From NCBI GenBank assembly GCA_036803025.1, contig DAIRVC010000167.1, positions 1-5,762 of the forward strand: a DNA stretch of 5,762 bases. The letters are read 5' to 3'. Shown piece by piece: positions 5,551-5,762 of this stretch (position 1 is its first letter; the number at the start of each line of letters is the position of its first letter). The DNA comes from DAIRVC01 sp036803025 (GTDB taxonomy: Bacteria; Chloroflexota; Anaerolineae; Anaerolineales; E44-bin32). Made by a program: the position numbers and the translations under genes. Under the pieces are notes generated by a model. The model searched no databases. It was not told the DNA's origin and worked only from the letters and a program-made list of their open reading frames with translations.

Positions 5551-5586
5551 ATCAGTCGGACGCGCCAGTGGCTCGGGGCGACTGAT
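5551..5586 (-). promoter_or_regulatory. Inverted repeat at the 5' end of the LysM lipoprotein mRNA
   Basis: Perfect 8-bp arms ATCAGTCG (5551-5558) and CGACTGAT (5579-5586) enclose 20 bases. The right arm lies almost at the predicted transcription start (near 5588), so the transcript would begin with this stem-loop. It could protect the 5' end, regulate translation, or act as DNA operator downstream of the promoter. Confidence 0.5.
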
Positions 5587-5594
5587 AGCGGCGG

Positions 5595-5623
5595 ATAGTA
5601 GCACAGGCGTTTGGGCGCGTCAA
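5595..5623 (-). promoter_or_regulatory. Sigma-70-type promoter of the LysM lipoprotein gene
   Basis: The - strand reads TTGACG (5618-5623, 5 of 6 to consensus), a 17-base spacer, then TACTAT (5595-5600, 4 of 6). Spacing is optimal. The predicted start near 5588 gives a leader of about 60 bases. It is the best promoter in the window. Confidence 0.75.
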
Positions 5624-5654
5624 GCGACCCCCCGCGCGCGGTCGATGCAAGAGA

Positions 5655-5668
5655 CGTGCCGTAGCACG
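5655..5668. other. Small hairpin upstream of the LysM promoter
   Basis: CGTGC-CGTA-GCACG gives a 5-bp stem with a 4-base loop. On the - strand it is followed by TCTCTT, so it could be the end of a transcript arriving from a - strand gene beyond the right edge. The stem is short and the role uncertain. I see no gene in the stretch 5624-5762. Confidence 0.25.
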
Positions 5669-5750
5669 GGGATCGATGTATTCCATTCCGCGCGACGGAT
5701 AGCAGGGCTCCGAGCACTGGGAGGGGTCCGCTCCAGGAAAGGGAGCTGAA

Positions 5751-5762
5751 GCCTCTCCCCTT
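5751..5762. repeat. Start of a second copy of the dispersed hairpin repeat, cut by the window edge
   Basis: The last bases, GCCTCTCCCCTT, match the core of the repeat at 509-586: an 11-base identity to CCTCTCCCCTT at 551-561, the left arm and loop of its second hairpin. The pairing arm would lie just outside the window. The match is short and low in complexity, so this is a suggestion. Confidence 0.4.

Noticed and set aside
5529..5717. 63-codon upstream extension of the LysM lipoprotein frame
   Set aside because: It would cover the promoter and the strong ribosome binding site and would bury the lipoprotein signal inside the protein.

Overview
This is a GC-rich bacterial chromosomal segment with seven protein genes. 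One is on the + strand, the 3' end of gyrA. Six are on the - strand and converge on it. High GC, GTG starts in several genes, an Ala/Thr/Ser/Pro-rich lipoprotein with two LysM modules, and the sequence style of the gyrA tail and the phosphoesterase suggest a Chloroflexota (Anaerolineae-like) bacterium. That assignment is inference from protein style, not a database match. I see no tRNA, rRNA, CRISPR array, transposase or phage gene.

Layout, left to right: end of gyrA (2-403, +); a strong hairpin (425-449); a dispersed GC-rich double-hairpin repeat (about 509-586) in the convergent gap, which supplies the stop codon of the next gene; a UshA-like metallophosphoesterase/5'-nucleotidase (573-2024, -); glutamate racemase murI (2106-2927, -); a class I glutamine amidotransferase-like peptidase C26 hydrolase (2920-3648, -) overlapping murI by 8 bases; a 104-base gap with two hairpins; ribosomal protein L19, rplS (3762-4112, -), with its own promoter and structured leader; a Nudix hydrolase of the ADP-ribose pyrophosphatase type (4222-4764, -); a terminator-like hairpin (4792-4819); and a LysM lipoprotein (4845-5528, -) with a clear promoter, strong ribosome binding site and a 5'-end inverted repeat. 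The last 12 bases look like the start of a second copy of the dispersed repeat.

Transcription probably runs in - strand units. The LysM lipoprotein is one unit ending at the hairpin at 4792-4819. The Nudix gene follows with no promoter that I can see. rplS starts from a promoter at 4179-4208 and may read through into the C26 hydrolase, murI and phosphoesterase genes, since no promoter is visible in the rplS-C26 gap. C26 hydrolase and murI are very probably translationally coupled. Both act on glutamate compounds: MurI makes D-glutamate for peptidoglycan, and C26 enzymes cut gamma-glutamyl bonds.

Most of the window is ordinary housekeeping sequence and I do not see a convincing new multi-gene system. 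The points worth a second look are a phosphoesterase that keeps its metal ligands but lacks the usual catalytic histidine and the substrate-arginine motif, a possible RNA switch that sequesters the ribosome binding site of the C26 gene, a structured rplS leader with repeats at its promoter, and a mobile-type repeat that forms the end of a coding region.
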